Assembly: GCA_016271365.2 (NCBI GenBank)
Contig: CM057456.1
Coordinates: 169,108,501 to 169,172,500 of the forward strand
Origin: Neoceratodus forsteri
Lineage: Eukaryota > Chordata > Ceratodontiformes > Ceratodontidae
Direction: 5' to 3'
DNA: 64,000 bases
Shown here: positions 1 through 10,734 of the stretch, one piece after another
How positions within the stretch are numbered: position 1 is the first letter of the stretch
How the letters are laid out: each line of letters starts with the position of its first letter
Notes under the pieces: generated by a model
What the model was told of the DNA's origin: nothing
Seen by the model: the letters and a program-made list of their open reading frames with translations, nothing else
Database searches by the model: none
Program-made: the position numbers and the translations under genes

Positions 1-1264
1 ATTAGGACTCCCGAATAGCTCCCCCTTTGTCCTGGTCAGGGCTGAGATTGGAGAGCAACCTATAGAGTGTACTTGCATGCAGAGACAAAGCAATTACTGG
101 ATCAAGACCTTTAGAATGCCCCCTGATAGATTAACATGCCTGTGCTTGGAAGAGGCTATTCTATACTCTCAATCTAACACTATTTTCCCTAGTATGAAGG
201 TTTTGTATGAACTTATCACACCATATGGCCTCCTATATCTGGTTGTGAACTGCTTAAGGTTTCCTATTGAATACATTAAATCAATAATAAACATCAAAAT
301 AAAGGATAACTTTGCTCAAAAAGACCTAGAGGCATGCCGATTGTCCAAAGCATCTTTGTGGTTAGCGAAAAACAAAAGGGAACACAAATTCAAAAGATAC
401 CTCTATATCCTACCTTCTCTTCATCAAAGGACTCTTCTAACCAGGTTCCATTTTGAGGTCTTTAAGAGCAACAGAAAAAGAGGACTATACTCAGGGGAAA
501 AAAATAAGGATTATATGTACAAATGTGGATTGGATGAAGATAGTCTATTGCACCTAGTGATTTTATGTCCACTATATGAAAAATATAGGACTTTTTGGTT
601 GGGAAATATACTAAGCACACAATCTTACCAGCCAATGCAATTATTGATACACCTTTTTTACAACAGCTAACCTTGCAACCTTGAGCTCTGTGGTCTCTCT
701 CTCTTCAAGATAATTGACCAAAAAGGGCTCCATTTAACTGAATAGCTATGGTCTGAATGCTGAAATGCTCAGCTCCTGAGAGCAATTCCAGATAACACTC
801 TCCAACAAACTTTAGACAGATTTGCATGATGTTTACTTATGTCTTACTCGTGAATGTTAACATGGACTAGAAGTACTACCAACCGATTAAGTGCAATATT
901 TGGCATAATTTATTAATTTAAACTACCTATATTACATTATGCATAAAATATCTGCTGATTCATTAAGACTAATCCTGTATCAAAATGGCTGTATGTCATG
1001 AACCCTGTACTACCTGAATATCTGTGTAACCTAAAACAAATCTGCAGCTGTTTTGTGTTTTTATATTTTGTTTTTTTCCTTTATCCTTATGATATAATCT
1101 GACTGTATCTATTCACATTATGCAATAAGCACATATGAAATATTGTACATGGAACTCTTTTTAAATATTTAAATGTTTTTTCTTTTTTTTTTGTTTAATG
1201 TTATTTATCCTTGTTTGTAATGGCAATTTTGCTGACCAATAAACTTGAAACTTGAAACTTGAAC
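1..1264 (+). mobile_element. LINE 3' end with (CTTGAAA)n tail
   Basis: This is the 3' part of a non-LTR retrotransposon that begins left of the window. It has the end of an ORF2-type reading frame (2-670), a roughly 570-base A/T-rich 3' untranslated region, the sequence AATAAA near 1240, and a short tandem tail of CTTGAAA units (about 1243-1264). Such microsatellite tails are typical of LINEs that prime on a short repeat instead of poly(A). The clade cannot be fixed without the reverse transcriptase, which lies outside the window. Confidence 0.75.
2..670 (+). CDS. C-terminal part of a LINE ORF2 protein (open at left edge)
   Basis: The frame is open from base 2, so the first ATG at 77 is not the true start. 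About 222 residues remain. The visible region is the C-terminal domain downstream of the reverse transcriptase: a helical, basic segment and then a zinc-binding-like cluster (KCGLDEDSLLHL followed by CPLYEKYR), the Cys/His arrangement found near the C terminus of many vertebrate LINE ORF2 proteins. It presumably helps bind the element RNA or target DNA. No stop or frameshift is visible in this part, so the copy may be fairly young. Clade assignment is open. Confidence 0.65.
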   Translation, partial: LGLPNSSPFVLVRAEIGEQPIECTCMQRQSNYWIKTFRMPPDRLTCLCLEEAILYSQSNTIFPSMKVLYELITPYGLLYLVVNCLRFPIEYIKSIINIKIKDNFAQKDLEACRLSKASLWLAKNKREHKFKRYLYILPSLHQRTLLTRFHFEVFKSNRKRGLYSGEKNKDYMYKCGLDEDSLLHLVILCPLYEKYRTFWLGNILSTQSYQPMQLLIHLFYNS

Positions 1265-2545
1265 TACTGCTTGTGTACTAGTCTGTAATGTACTGGTAAA
1301 CCATTGACATACCATACCTGTAAGATGGCACTCTGCATGTATATATGTATGTATGTATGTGTATTTGAAACTTTTAATGAAAAGTTTAACATCAATGTCT
1401 CATGGTGAGCCAATGACTGCAGTGTGATTAAATCTTGTGAACCATTTGTGCTCCTACTGCATATCTCATTGATTGAAAACTTCATTAAATGTATAAGTTT
1501 AAAATGGAAAGACAGTAGTCCTGAATAAAATGACATTACTATTTGCAGAAGACAATGGATGCACCTGAGGTATGGGGACAGATTATAATTTGGATATCAC
1601 ATTTTAGTAGTGCCTTTTTAGCACCCTGGTCACTCTAGTGCAGCTTGACAATCAGGATGAAGAACTATTCATTTTGCTTGGGAAAAGCATTTGGCATCTT
1701 TGCCATCACATAATGACAATGAAGGTATAATTTCTCTTCATTTAACTTTAGGATACAAGGCTCCTGCAGTGCTCACAATTTACTTGTTCTGCACAGTTCG
1801 TTGCTCTGCTGGATGACCTGAACTAGCACAGCAGGCAGAGACAGAAAATGACAACAATGCATCAGGTCATGCAGGAGTACATCCTCTCAGCTCTAACAAG
1901 GTGATCTTTATTTATGGTTCTGTCAGTATTTCTTCCAACTGACTGCTTTTCATTCTCACTAGATAAATGCAACCAAGTAAATGGGTTGCATAAGATGGTA
2001 GTGGTGGGAAAGGGGATACATTATGGGTTGATCATTAAATAGCTTTCTGAGACTGACAGTCAAGGAGAGAAGATACAGAAGGAACACAAAAATGAATGTC
2101 TTATTGTGTGTAAATTATGTGTACCTTGTCTAAACTTACAACTGAAAGATACAGTTCCTTACTGCAGGTCATAACTCTAGTAAAACAAATGTTGTATTTT
2201 TGTCCTGCTATAAGACCTTTTCAAATTGTTTATTTGTAATTTATTTATCTGTTTGATTATTTATATAGGAGTTTTAGAAGTTGCTCATGTTTCCAATCAT
2301 ACATCCCTCCACAAAGAACAGTTTTCATTCTTTAGTAACTGGGTAATGCCCCCTAGGAACTAGTACCTGTTTTCAGGGGCAACACAGGAGCACTGGTGAC
2401 TTGCTCAGAGTCACACACCTGCACACCCACCCTCCATAACTGTCCTCTTGGTCAGAGTCACACAGTCATACTGTCCTTATGTTGCAGTGGAAGTGTGATT
2501 TTCCTTATTTTACTGTGGGAGCACAGGGTCTACATCCCTCCATAG
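1265..2545. other. No gene seen; short TA/TG repeat and a possible MIR-like fragment
   Basis: I see no credible reading frame here. There is a short TATG-type microsatellite near 1339-1361. At about 2385-2470 two copies of a GAGTCACACA-type string resemble the promoter-distal part of MIR/L2 core sequences (TTGCYCAnAGTCACACA). That resemblance is weak and is given only as a lead. Confidence 0.35.
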
Positions 2546-3128
2546 ATGCATGACCAAATTATCAGCATAGCCACCTTATTACCCCAGCACATGTGCCTGG
2601 TAGAGAACATTTTCAAACCCCTGCTAAAACATAATTCTGCACCACTAAAATGCCATTCTGTGCCACAGATGCAAAAACACATTTTGGCCAGGACTGGGAA
2701 AATGACAGTTGTGACATACATGAGGTGGAGTAATAAGATGGCTGTGTAGAAATTCTGGGGTCAAAATATTGACATTTCCAAAGTTATGAGTGTGCGTAGT
2801 GAAATTGCAACAAATGATCATAACTTTGGAGTTTTTACATATTTTGATCGCAACTTGTCAGCATAGCTATCTTATTACCCCACCACACGTACCCAATACA
2901 GAACATTTTCTAATCCCTGCCAACATGTAATTCTGCACAACTGCAACACCATTCCATGCCAAATGTGCAGAAACACATTTTAGCTAAGATATGAAAAATG
3001 ACAGCTGTGACATACATGTGGTGGGGTAATAAGAAATATATGTTGAAAATCTGGGCTCAAAATACTGAACAGTCCCAAAGTTATGAGTGTGCATAGTGAA
3101 ATTGCAATGAATGATCATAACTTTGACA
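2546..3128. repeat. Two-copy tandem duplication, period about 298 bp
   Basis: The block from about 2550 to 2845 is repeated from about 2848 to 3128. Shared landmarks in the same order are TCAGCATAGC (2559 and 2857), CTTATTACCCCA, CAGAACATTTTC or GAGAACATTTTC, CATTCTGTGCCA or CATTCCATGCCA, AAACACATTTT, TGTGACATACATG, AAAGTTATGAGTGTGC and ATGATCATAACTTTG. The copies differ by scattered substitutions, so the duplication is old. Confidence 0.85.
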
Positions 3129-3129
3129 T

Positions 3130-3690
3130 TTTTTTTATTTTTTGAAAGAATTTGCTAACAAAAAAGGGTTAGGACATCTCATGAAAAAGGATGACTTTTT
3201 AAAATCCTTTCTCTTTAGATGTCCTAATCCTTTATCATGAGCAAGTTCTTTTTTCATGAAATGACTTAATCCTTTTTTGTTATGACAAAAGATGATTAGG
3301 TCTTCTCTGATCAGATGGCCCTGCCAGTAATCGTTTTTCATCAGACAAATTCCTTTTTCGTGATAATAAAAAATTATTATAACATCCCATGAAAAAGGAA
3401 TTCATCTAACGAATATAGGATTACCAGCAGGGTCATCTGGTTGGAGAAATCCCTATTCGTTTTTCATCAGATTAATTCCTTTCTCATGAGATGTCATAAT
3501 CCTTTTTCATCATCAGGAAAAAGGAACAGAAGCGAATCACGAGAAAGGATTTAAATAAAAAAATAAGCATTCTGAGGCTAAATAAAATTGAAGTAAAGGC
3601 ACACAACAGTAAAGGACATGCTGATGAACAAGACACATATTTGGATGTCTGCAGAAGACATCCCTGGGCCCAGTTATGGCAGTTTGTTTG
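3130..3690. repeat. Palindromic AAAAAGGAT/ATCCTTTTT repeat cluster
   Basis: Motifs such as CATGAAAAAGGAT, TTAGGACATCTCATGA and TCATCAGA recur in both orientations. The clearest hairpin is about 3166-3232: TTAGGACATCT with CATGAAAAAGGA on the left arm pairs imperfectly with TCCTTTCTCTTTAGATGTCCTAA on the right, split here as TCCTTTCTC and AGATGTCCTAA. No coding potential is credible. The block leads directly into the inverted F1 copy. Confidence 0.6.
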
Positions 3691-4239
3691 GGCTAAAAAA
3701 AAGAAAAAACAAGATGGCGGCTGACAAAAAAAAAATTTCTGATGAAAAAGGATCCTAAGGATACTTTTTTGTGAGGGGGCCAAATCCTTTTTTGTCAGAG
3801 CAATATTCTTTTTCATTCCATGAAGCTTTCTAAAAGACTGATCTTATCATGCTCAGGACCTGAAATTTCAAAATGTTATAACTTTGGAACAGATTGTTAT
3901 TTTTTCACCAAACCAATGATGGCTTGTTTTTTGGGGTAAGCTCTTTCTACCCTGCAAACTACAGACTGGAATTCCAAACAGTTTGTCTAGAGCTTGATGA
4001 GGAAAAAACAGGCAAAGAAAAGCTAATTTTAGCATTGTTTCACTACATACAGCATGAAATCCACCAGTCCAATTGAACAAAACTTGGTAAGTCAAGAGAA
4101 CTACCCCACGGGACAGCACATACCAAACTTTGTGCAAATCTGTTAAATGGTTGCAAAGTTATTGAAGTGAAAAATTTCAGGTTTAACATTAAACTGCCTA
4201 CTCAACCCTAACTATAAGGGCGTGACTGCATCCTTACAC
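3690..4239 (-). repeat. F1 repeat, inverted copy (head-to-head with next copy)
   Basis: Read on the minus strand this matches the F1 copies at 4262, 15865 and 22982: after the hairpin come a GGGTTGAGTA-type start, GTTAAACC, a (T)TAATAACTTTG string, TGACTTACCAAGTTTTGTTC, and finally the motif GCCGCCATCTTG (on the plus strand CAAGATGGCGGC at 3710-3721). It points away from the hairpin at 4240-4261, opposite to the next copy, so the two form a large imperfect inverted repeat. Confidence 0.6.
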
Positions 4240-4261
4240 TACTGGCACAGTAGTGCCAGTA
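4240..4261. repeat. F1 terminal hairpin (9-bp stem)
   Basis: TACTGGCAC (4240-4248) pairs with GTGCCAGTA (4253-4261) across the loop AGTA. The same hairpin occurs at 22956-22981 with stem TATAGTGGCAC/GTGCCACTATA. The fourth stem position is C:G here and G:C there, so both arms have changed together. Confidence 0.8.
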
Positions 4262-4990
4262 TAGTTAAGGTTCAATGGTCACTTCTATGTTAAACCCTAA
4301 ATTTTGCACTTTAATAACTTTGAAACCATTTGACCAATGTGCATGAATATTTTCATGCACTGTCAGGTGACATAGTTCTCTTGGTGTGACAAGTTTTGTT
4401 CTGGCTGAATGTGTGGTTGCAGAGATGCAGAGTGTCAAAAATGTGAAACTTACCATATAGGTACAAATACTTTGTCACACCATTTCTCCAAAATGGCTTT
4501 GGGGTTTGGTCTGACATTGTTAGGGTATATGAGGTCTGGGTCACAGGTGTTCCTTTTGAAGGTTTGGTGAAAAAATATTAATCCATTCAAAAGTTATTAA
4601 ACTTTTAAGTTTCCCATTATAGCCTAGGGAAAAATCGGATGTGCAGTGTGAAAGCAGGTTTTGCTTTTGTGAAAGCACTTTTTGCTTTCTGAGTTGGATA
4701 AGTAGTGCCATGCAGTGGCCATCTTATTTTCAGTTAGTGATGGGGAAAAAATGCTTTAATTAAAAAAATAATGCCCTTGGTAAACACCAACATTTGTGTT
4801 TACCTAATCAGGTCCCAAGGAACATGATTCTGGGGTTAGATTTTAAAAATGATGTCAGGAAATATGTTTAAACTGAGCATTGGTAGTGTCGCAAGTTTGC
4901 AAAACTACTCTTACGAAATGGCCGCAAATAGCAGCACAGTTCCTCAAAACAACTTTGGTAATGCCGCAGATTGCTGCAGTGTTTTGCAAA
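4262..4990 (+). repeat. F1 repeat, forward copy
   Basis: Ordered landmarks shared with other F1 copies: GTTAAACCCTAAATTTTGCA, TTAATAACTTTG, GTGGTTGCAGAGATGCAG, CCTTTTGAAGGTTTGGTG, AAAAAATATTAATCCATT, the partly palindromic TTTCCCATTATAGCC, GTGTGAAAGC, GGCCATCTTATTTTCAGTTAG (4727; split as GGCCATCTTA and TTTTCAGTTAG), GTAAACACCAAC, TACCTAATCAGG, ATTTTAAAAATGATG. No open reading frame is shared between copies, so this is a non-coding repeat. Confidence 0.7.
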
Positions 4991-5119
4991 AGCTTTCACA
5001 ATTTTTTTGACAGCTGCTGCAATTTGAAGCATTACTATCAAAAAGGAAAAAAAATCAGACCCTGAAAAACCCAAAACCTTTTCTGGACATTTTTTAGCCA
5101 AACTAACTACAGAATCCCA

Positions 5120-5460
5120 TTCATCGGTCCCCATTCAGGTAAACACCTGTTGGTGTTTATCTAATGAAAGGATTTTTTAACCTTTTGCTGCCTCCAAGGG
5201 GGCAGAGGCATGTTTTTTATTAAAAATGTTTTTGCCTACATCGGGGTGCCTAATCCCCGTGTCAGCAGAAGAAGCCTCCCACCAGCGTGGGACACTGGGG
5301 AGTCCACTCCCAGTGTCCCAAAATGTCTCCTCCCCTCCCTGCCAGTGTGGGACACTTGGTAGTCCACTCCCAGTGTCCTGAAATTTTTTCTGTAAAACAA
5401 TCTTTTTGCCATCATCGGGTGGCCCAGTCCCCGGGTTCAACTGATATGGCTGAAATCTTG
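5120..5460. repeat. Hairpin-bearing spacer with a 60-bp duplication
   Basis: GGGACACTGGG (5289-5299) pairs perfectly with CCCAGTGTCCC (5309-5319) over a 9-base loop. A diverged second copy follows at 5349-5379, about 60 bases on. Just upstream TAAACACC (5140-5147) pairs with GGTGTTTA (5152-5159), the same place as the GTAAACACCAAC landmark of F1. No gene is seen. Confidence 0.6.
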
Positions 5461-6360
5461 TATGTGCCATCTGGTACCATTGATCTCTGGATCTGGCAAG
5501 TTTGTTCCAGTTGGTTGTACTGTTGCAGAGCTGCAGAGTGCAGACAGATTTGAAATTTACCATTTAGGTGCAAATTCTTTGCTCAGGCATAAGTTCAAAA
5601 TAGTTTGGCAATTTGGTCTGAAATTGTTAAGGTACTGTATATTGGGTTTGGATCACTGATGTGCCTTTTGAAAGTCTGGTGAAAAAATATTAATCCATTA
5701 AAAAGTTATTAAAGTTTCAAGTTTCCCATTATAGCCTATGGGAAAAATTAGATATCTGGTGTGAAAGCACTTTTTACTTTTGCAGAATTACTATTTGCTT
5801 TCACAAAAGTACTTTTTACTTTTGCAAAAGTAAAAAATACTTTCATGAAATTACTTTTAACGTAGTGTTGTGCTTCTGCCATCTTGTTTTCAGTTAGTGA
5901 CGGGAAAAAATGCTGTAATTCAAAAAATACTGACCCATGGTGAACACCAAAAGTTGTGTTTACCTAATCAGGGCCAGAGGAACACAATCCTGGTGTTGAT
6001 TTTAAAAATGATATTTGGAAATAAGTTTTTTCAATTTGGCTGCTATAAGTGTCACACATTTGTGACACTGCTTTTGTGAAACTTTCACAAATTTGTGACA
6101 CTACTTTAAAAAATGTCTATTTCTTTGCCACTTCACTGCAAATAAACTGTTATAAATTTTGGGCTGAAATTTGCAAGGTAGAAAGGACTTGCACCACAGA
6201 TGTGTCTTTTGCTGGTCTGATAATAAAATTCATATTGATTCCATAGTTATTACATTCCAATGTTTAGAAATGTCCCATAGGATAACATTGTGGCAGTTGA
6301 GGTACCTTTCGGCAGATGTATCTCAAAAACAGTTCGATATATGGATATTTCACTAATCAC
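5455..6360 (+). repeat. F1 repeat, second forward copy
   Basis: This copy lacks the terminal hairpin and starts at the GGTACCATTGATCTCTGGA section. It retains TGTTGCAGAGCTGCAG, TGTGCCTTTTGAAAGTCTGG, AAAAAATATTAATCCATT, TTTCCCATTATAGCCTATGG, TGCCATCTTGTTTTCAGTTAG (5877, given here only as a landmark in two parts: TGCCATCTTG and TTTTCAGTTAG), ATTTTAAAAATGATA, and the distal section CCCATAGGATAACATTGTGG and TATCTCAAAAACAGTTCGA near 6330. The distal part is also present at 24255-24330. Confidence 0.7.
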
Positions 6361-6424
6361 AGCTTCATGCAGGTTGCCAGGCCATGATTACATAAATACA
6401 TAGACAGTGTCAGCAGATAAGGGC

Positions 6425-9250
6425 CTATGGCCCACCCAGTTTGCCCATTTGAGCTTGTAAGTTCAGTTTATGTTTTCCTAGAAGTCTGTTGCCCCTTACC
6501 CCTGACCTCCAGAATTCCTTTATGTCTATCCCACGCATTCTTAAATCCCGTGATTGTTTCAGCAACACCACTTCCTCTGGCAGGGTGTTCCACCTGTCCA
6601 CCACTTGTTCTGTGAAGAAATTCTTCCTCACGTTTCCTCTGAATCGTCTTCCCTCCAACTTCATCCCATGCCCTCTAGTCCTGGAACATCTTTTTTTCAC
6701 TTAAAAATAGTGTATTCCTGCACCCTGTTCCTCCCTGTAAGATACTTGTATGTCTCTATCATATCCCCCTCTCTCCCTCCTCTCCTCCAGGGAGTACATG
6801 TTCACTTCCTTCAACCTGTCTTCATAGGACTTGTGATGCAATCCATGCACCATCTTTGTTGCCCTCCTCTGAACCTTCTCTACCCTGTCTATGTCCTTAT
6901 GTAGGTAAGGTCTCCAGAACTGTACACTGTACTCCAGGTGGGGCCTCACTAGTGCCTTGTATAGTGGAATTATGACCTCCTTTTCCTGCTGGTGATGCAC
7001 CCGGCTCATGCATCCCAGCATCCTATTTGCTTTACCTGCTGCCTGTCACACTGTTTCTCACCGTGAGGTCATCAGAGATGATAACCCCAAGATCCCTTTC
7101 CTGCTTGGTGCATGCTATATCCTCACCCCCAACTGATATATTGTGCCAGGGTTTTTGTGCCCCATATGCATTATCTTGCACTTCTTGCATTGAATTTCAA
7201 CTGCCAAACCCTGACCATTCTTCAAGTTTCTGCAGGTCCCTTCTCATTCTGTCTACACCCTCTGGTGTGTCTACTCTGTTACAGAGCTTTGTGTCATCAG
7301 TGAACAGTGAAATTCTGCCTTCTAGGTCCTGCGTAATGTCACTGATGAAGATGTTGAATAGGACCGGTCCCAGCACTGATCCCTGTGGTACTCCACTGGT
7401 CGCTCTTCCCTCTGTGGAGTGACAGCCATTTACCACCACCCTCTGTGTCCTGCCACCCAGCCAGTTACCTATCCACCACACTACTGTCCTGCCCACACCC
7501 ATATTCCCAGTTTGTGTAATAGTCTCTATGTTGCACAGTGTCAAAGGCCTTGCTGAAGTCCAGATAGGCCATGTCCACTGCCCTCCCCTGATCCACCTCC
7601 CTAGTCACTCAGTCAAAAAATTCAATGAGGTTGGTCTGATGTGACCTCCCCCTGGTGAAACCATGCTGCCTTGGGTCCTGTAGTCCACTGACAACCAGAT
7701 GCTCCACCAATCTCTCCTTCAGTAGTGCTTCCATGATCTTCCCCACTACCGAGGTGAGGCTGACTGGTCTGTAGTTCCCCGCTTCCTCTTTGTTCCCACT
7801 TTTGTTTAAGGGGACTACATCTGCTGTCCTCCAGTCTTTGGGTACCTCCCCTGTTTCCAGTGATCGGCTAAACAGGATAGCCAGAGATTCAGCCACCACC
7901 ACTCTTAGTTCTTTAAGGACCCTGGGGTGCACCCCATCTGGCCCCATTGCTTTATCAATTCTTATTACTTCCAGTTCCTTCAGGACCCTTTCTCATGTAA
8001 AGGGACTTGTGTCCATTTCTGCACCATTCTCACCCCTTGTACTCCCTTCAGACCCATTACCCTCCTCTTCTTCAGTAATGACTGAGCAGAAATACCTGTT
8101 CAATATGTCAGCTTTACTGTTGCCATCCTCCACACGGCCCCCATCCTCCCCCTTCAATCTCACTATCCCTCTCATTGCCTTTCTTTTTTCACTTATGTAC
8201 CTGTAAAAGGTTTTGTCCCCTCTACCCTTTGATTTTGCAATGTGTTCTTCTGTCTGAGCTTTGGCTTCCCTTACTGACCTCCCTGCCTCCCTTTGCTTCT
8301 CCTGGTACTTCACCCTATCCCCTTCTGCCTGTGTCTTTTTGTATTGCCTGAATGCAGTCTTTTTGGCTTTCCCTTTCTTTGCTACCTCTTTGGAAAACCA
8401 TAATGGTCTCCTCTTCCTTTTCCTCTTGCTTACCTGCTTAATGCATAATTCTGTTGTTCTTGTAATCCCCATTTTAAATACTGCCCACTGTTCCTCAACC
8501 CCCTGTTTCCTGCCCCATTCTCCTTAATGCCTCTTTCAAGTATCTCCCCATTTTCCCAAAGTCTGCCCCCCTAAAATCCAGGATACATGTTTTTGTGTGG
8601 TTTGGTTCTGCTCTTTCTGTGATTTCAAACCACAATGACTGGTGGTTACTGTTCCCCAGGTGCTCCCCCCACTGTTACCCCCATCACACTGTCCCTGTTT
8701 GTGAGCACAAGGTCTAGTATTCCTTCTGCCTAGTTGGTTCCATGACCAGTTGCTTGAGAAAGGCACCCTGAAGGGAGTCCAGGATAAATCTGCTCCTAGT
8801 TGATGCTGCTGCTGGGATGCTCCAGTCCACGTCTGGAATATTGAAGTCTCCAACCAGTACTACCTCACCCTTGTCTGCCATCCTTTGGATGGCTAGCATC
8901 AGCTCCCTATCTGTTTCTTCCTCCTCAGCTGGTGGTCTATAGACCACACCTGTGCGGATGGCTGGCCCCATTTTCCTTTCCAGCTTAACCTACAATATCT
9001 CTCCCTCATTTTGTTTCTCCTGGATCTCTGTGGCCCTTATGTCATTTTTCACATACAGTGCCACTCCGCCTCCCTTCCTGCCTGCCCTGTCTCTTCTGAA
9101 TATGTTGTAGCCAGGTATGGCCATCTCCCAATCGTGGTTATCATTACATCAGGTTTCAGTGATGGCCACAATGTCCAGGTCTGACTGCACCATGACAGCC
9201 TCCAGATCTTCCATCTTGTTGCTAAGGCTCCTGGCATTTGCACACATGGC
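6425..9250 (-). pseudogene. CR1 ORF2: AP endonuclease / reverse transcriptase, broken
   Basis: Pieces in order on the minus strand are: AP-endonuclease start (CANARSLSNKMEDLEA, then DIVAITET followed by a TGA, about 9245-9050), VVYRPPAEEEE and LVGDFNIPDVDW (8970-8715), a basic linker (8470-7995), the RT entry DGVHPRVLKEL, NYRPVSLTS and QHGFTRGRS (7945-7610), SGVPQGSVLGPVLFN and FTDDTKLCN (7540-7200), then the C-terminal region [13 protein letters not shown] and [12 protein letters not shown] (7020-6700) and [11 protein letters not shown] with NFFTEQVVD (6700-6425). At the catalytic site FADD is changed to FTDD. CR1 ORF2 nicks the target and reverse-transcribes the element RNA; this copy cannot do so. 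Confidence 0.92.
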
Positions 9251-9513
9251 TTTCCATGATTTGACCTCCCTAGACTGTTTAGCTGTTCTACTCTAGCCCC
9301 TTCCTTGGTTGTCCTTTTTCCCTGGTTCTCCTTGCTGTCTGCCGTTCTGCTGAATTTTGCCCCTTTTCTGCCTATCCACCTCTTGGGCGCTAATCTCCAT
9401 CTTTTGCACACTGCTTTGTAGAGATAGCCACTCCTCTGGTTCGCTGGTTCCACTGCTAGCTGTGGGGGGTGAGCAAGTAGGTACCCTCCTTGCTGGCCTG
9501 CCACCCCCATTTG

Positions 9514-9768
9514 CTAGTTTAAATACTTATCAATGTAGCATTTAAACTTATCATTGAGTGCTTGGATTCCCCTCCAGGATGGATGCAGGCTGTCAGGCTT
9601 GAACAAACCTCCATCCATCCAGGTGGGTCCCCAGTCACCAATGAATCCAAACCTTTCCTCACAGCACCAGTTCTTCAACCATGAGTTAAAGTTCCTGGTG
9701 ATTACAACTGCAGTGGAATTTTTTCCAGTGTTCCTATGGCTACTGTGATTTTGCATCATTTGCAGCAC
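9514..9768 (-). pseudogene. CR1 ORF1 C-terminal remnant (SGNH-type esterase end)
   Basis: The peptide has NSWLKNWCCEERFGFIGDWG and DSLHPSWRGIQ, which align with the intact-looking NEWLQNWCKAQGFGFIGDWG and DGVHLSRKGN of the CR1 copy at 37279-37461. This is the end of the SGNH/GDSL-like esterase domain found in many CR1 ORF1 proteins; the block V Asp/His (D..H) is still readable. Everything upstream was lost by 5' truncation. Confidence 0.7.
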
Positions 9769-9774
9769 AAGGGT

Positions 9775-10262
9775 TACTTGGAATATCTCTAGGCCTACAC
9801 TGTGTCTCTACACTTATGGGTAGATGGGAGTGCAGAGCCCAGAGGTCCCTGTGCTCCCATATATGGATACCATTATGCATTAATGGGAGTGCAGGGCCCA
9901 GACAACCCTGCGCTCCCACAGGGAGATGAGGGTTCATTACAATGTCTTTACACTTACAGATAGATCAGTGTGTAGGGCTCATAGGGCCATGCACTCCCAA
10001 AAATGGATACCATTATGGAGTGATTAGAGCATGATGGGAGTGCAGGGCCTGGAGGGCCCTGCTCATTCACAGGGAGAAGAGGATTAATTGCAATGTCTCT
10101 ATCCTTATGTTTACATAGGTGTGCAAGGCAATTACAATATGCATGCATGGGAGCACAGGGCCAAGAGGGCTATGTGCTCCCACAACACACTATAGATTGA
10201 TGGGAGCACAGGGCACAGAGGTCCTGCACTCCCACAGACATATACGGGTAAGTCTACACTTT
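9775..10262. repeat. Array of GC-rich hairpin modules (GGGAG...CTCCC)
   Basis: Five modules of the form TGGGAGYRCAGGGCCC, a short loop, then roughly its complement ending TGCTCCCA lie at 9825-9860, 9884-9919, 10035-10075, 10148-10185 and 10202-10237, separated by A/T-rich spacers with ACCATTATG and CAATGTCT(C/T)TA. The best pair is TGGGAGTGCAGGG against CCCTGCGCTCCCA (12 of 13 matched). Related modules occur at 12950, 13520, 24985 and 25058. No gene is present. Confidence 0.65.
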
Positions 10263-10267
10263 TTCAA

Positions 10268-10650
10268 AAACTAAGGAAATTCATTGCAAAAATGTCCATT
10301 AATGAATCAGATAGGGTTCCTATTACAGTGATGAAAGTATGGATATTCGGTGTTAGGGTTACCAACCCTACTATCCCTCACCCTCCATTCATCAACAGGT
10401 GTTGGGGTGTGCATCTGGGCCATTGGACCTAACTCTTACCCCATTCTCCTATACTGTACCATCTCAGCTTCCTTACAAAGGAATGGGGTGAGAGTTAGGT
10501 CCGACAATTCCAAGGCACAACCCAACGCCATTTGGTTTGAGGAGGATGGGGGGGTGGGGTGAGATGGTAGGGTTGGTAACCCTAACTCCAAATTTCCATA
10601 CTTTTGTCACTATAATAGGAACCCTAACTGATGCATTAGCAGCGTTTTTG
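10268..10650. repeat. Foldback element with about 170-bp inverted arms
   Basis: The left arm (ATGAATCAGATAGGGTTCC at 10302, GTTAGGGTTACCAACCCTAC at about 10351, GGACCTAACTCTTACCCCAT at 10427) returns as its complement on the right (ATGGGGTGAGAGTTAGGTCC at 10484, GTAGGGTTGGTAACCCTAAC at 10568, GGAACCCTAACTGATGCAT at 10618). The spacer is about 20 bases. Non-coding; a MITE or foldback transposon is likely. The arm end (TGCATCAGTTAGGGTT) recurs at 24801 and 25170. Confidence 0.8.
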
Positions 10651-10734
10651 TTTTTACAAAGCACTGTGTTAATTCACCATTTGGGTTCTAGAGACAAAAG
10701 TAGGGAAATGAGATCTTTGGTTCCCAGAATCACA

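Larger units (their letters stand above)
6387..9770 (-). mobile_element. CR1 LINE, 5'-truncated, minus strand (copy A)
   Basis: On the minus strand the order is the end of ORF1, the ORF2 endonuclease, reverse transcriptase, C-terminal domain, and a 3' end containing GGGTGGGCCATAGGCCCTTA followed by TCTATGTATTTATG microsatellite at the edge. That tail is nearly identical to the one in copy C at about 56750, so both belong to one subfamily. The element is truncated inside ORF1 at about 9770. The reading frames carry several stops and frameshifts, so the copy is dead. Confidence 0.93.

Noticed and set aside
1264..1536. 90-codon minus-strand frame beside the LINE tail
   Set aside because: It crosses a TATG microsatellite and has no domain or splice support.
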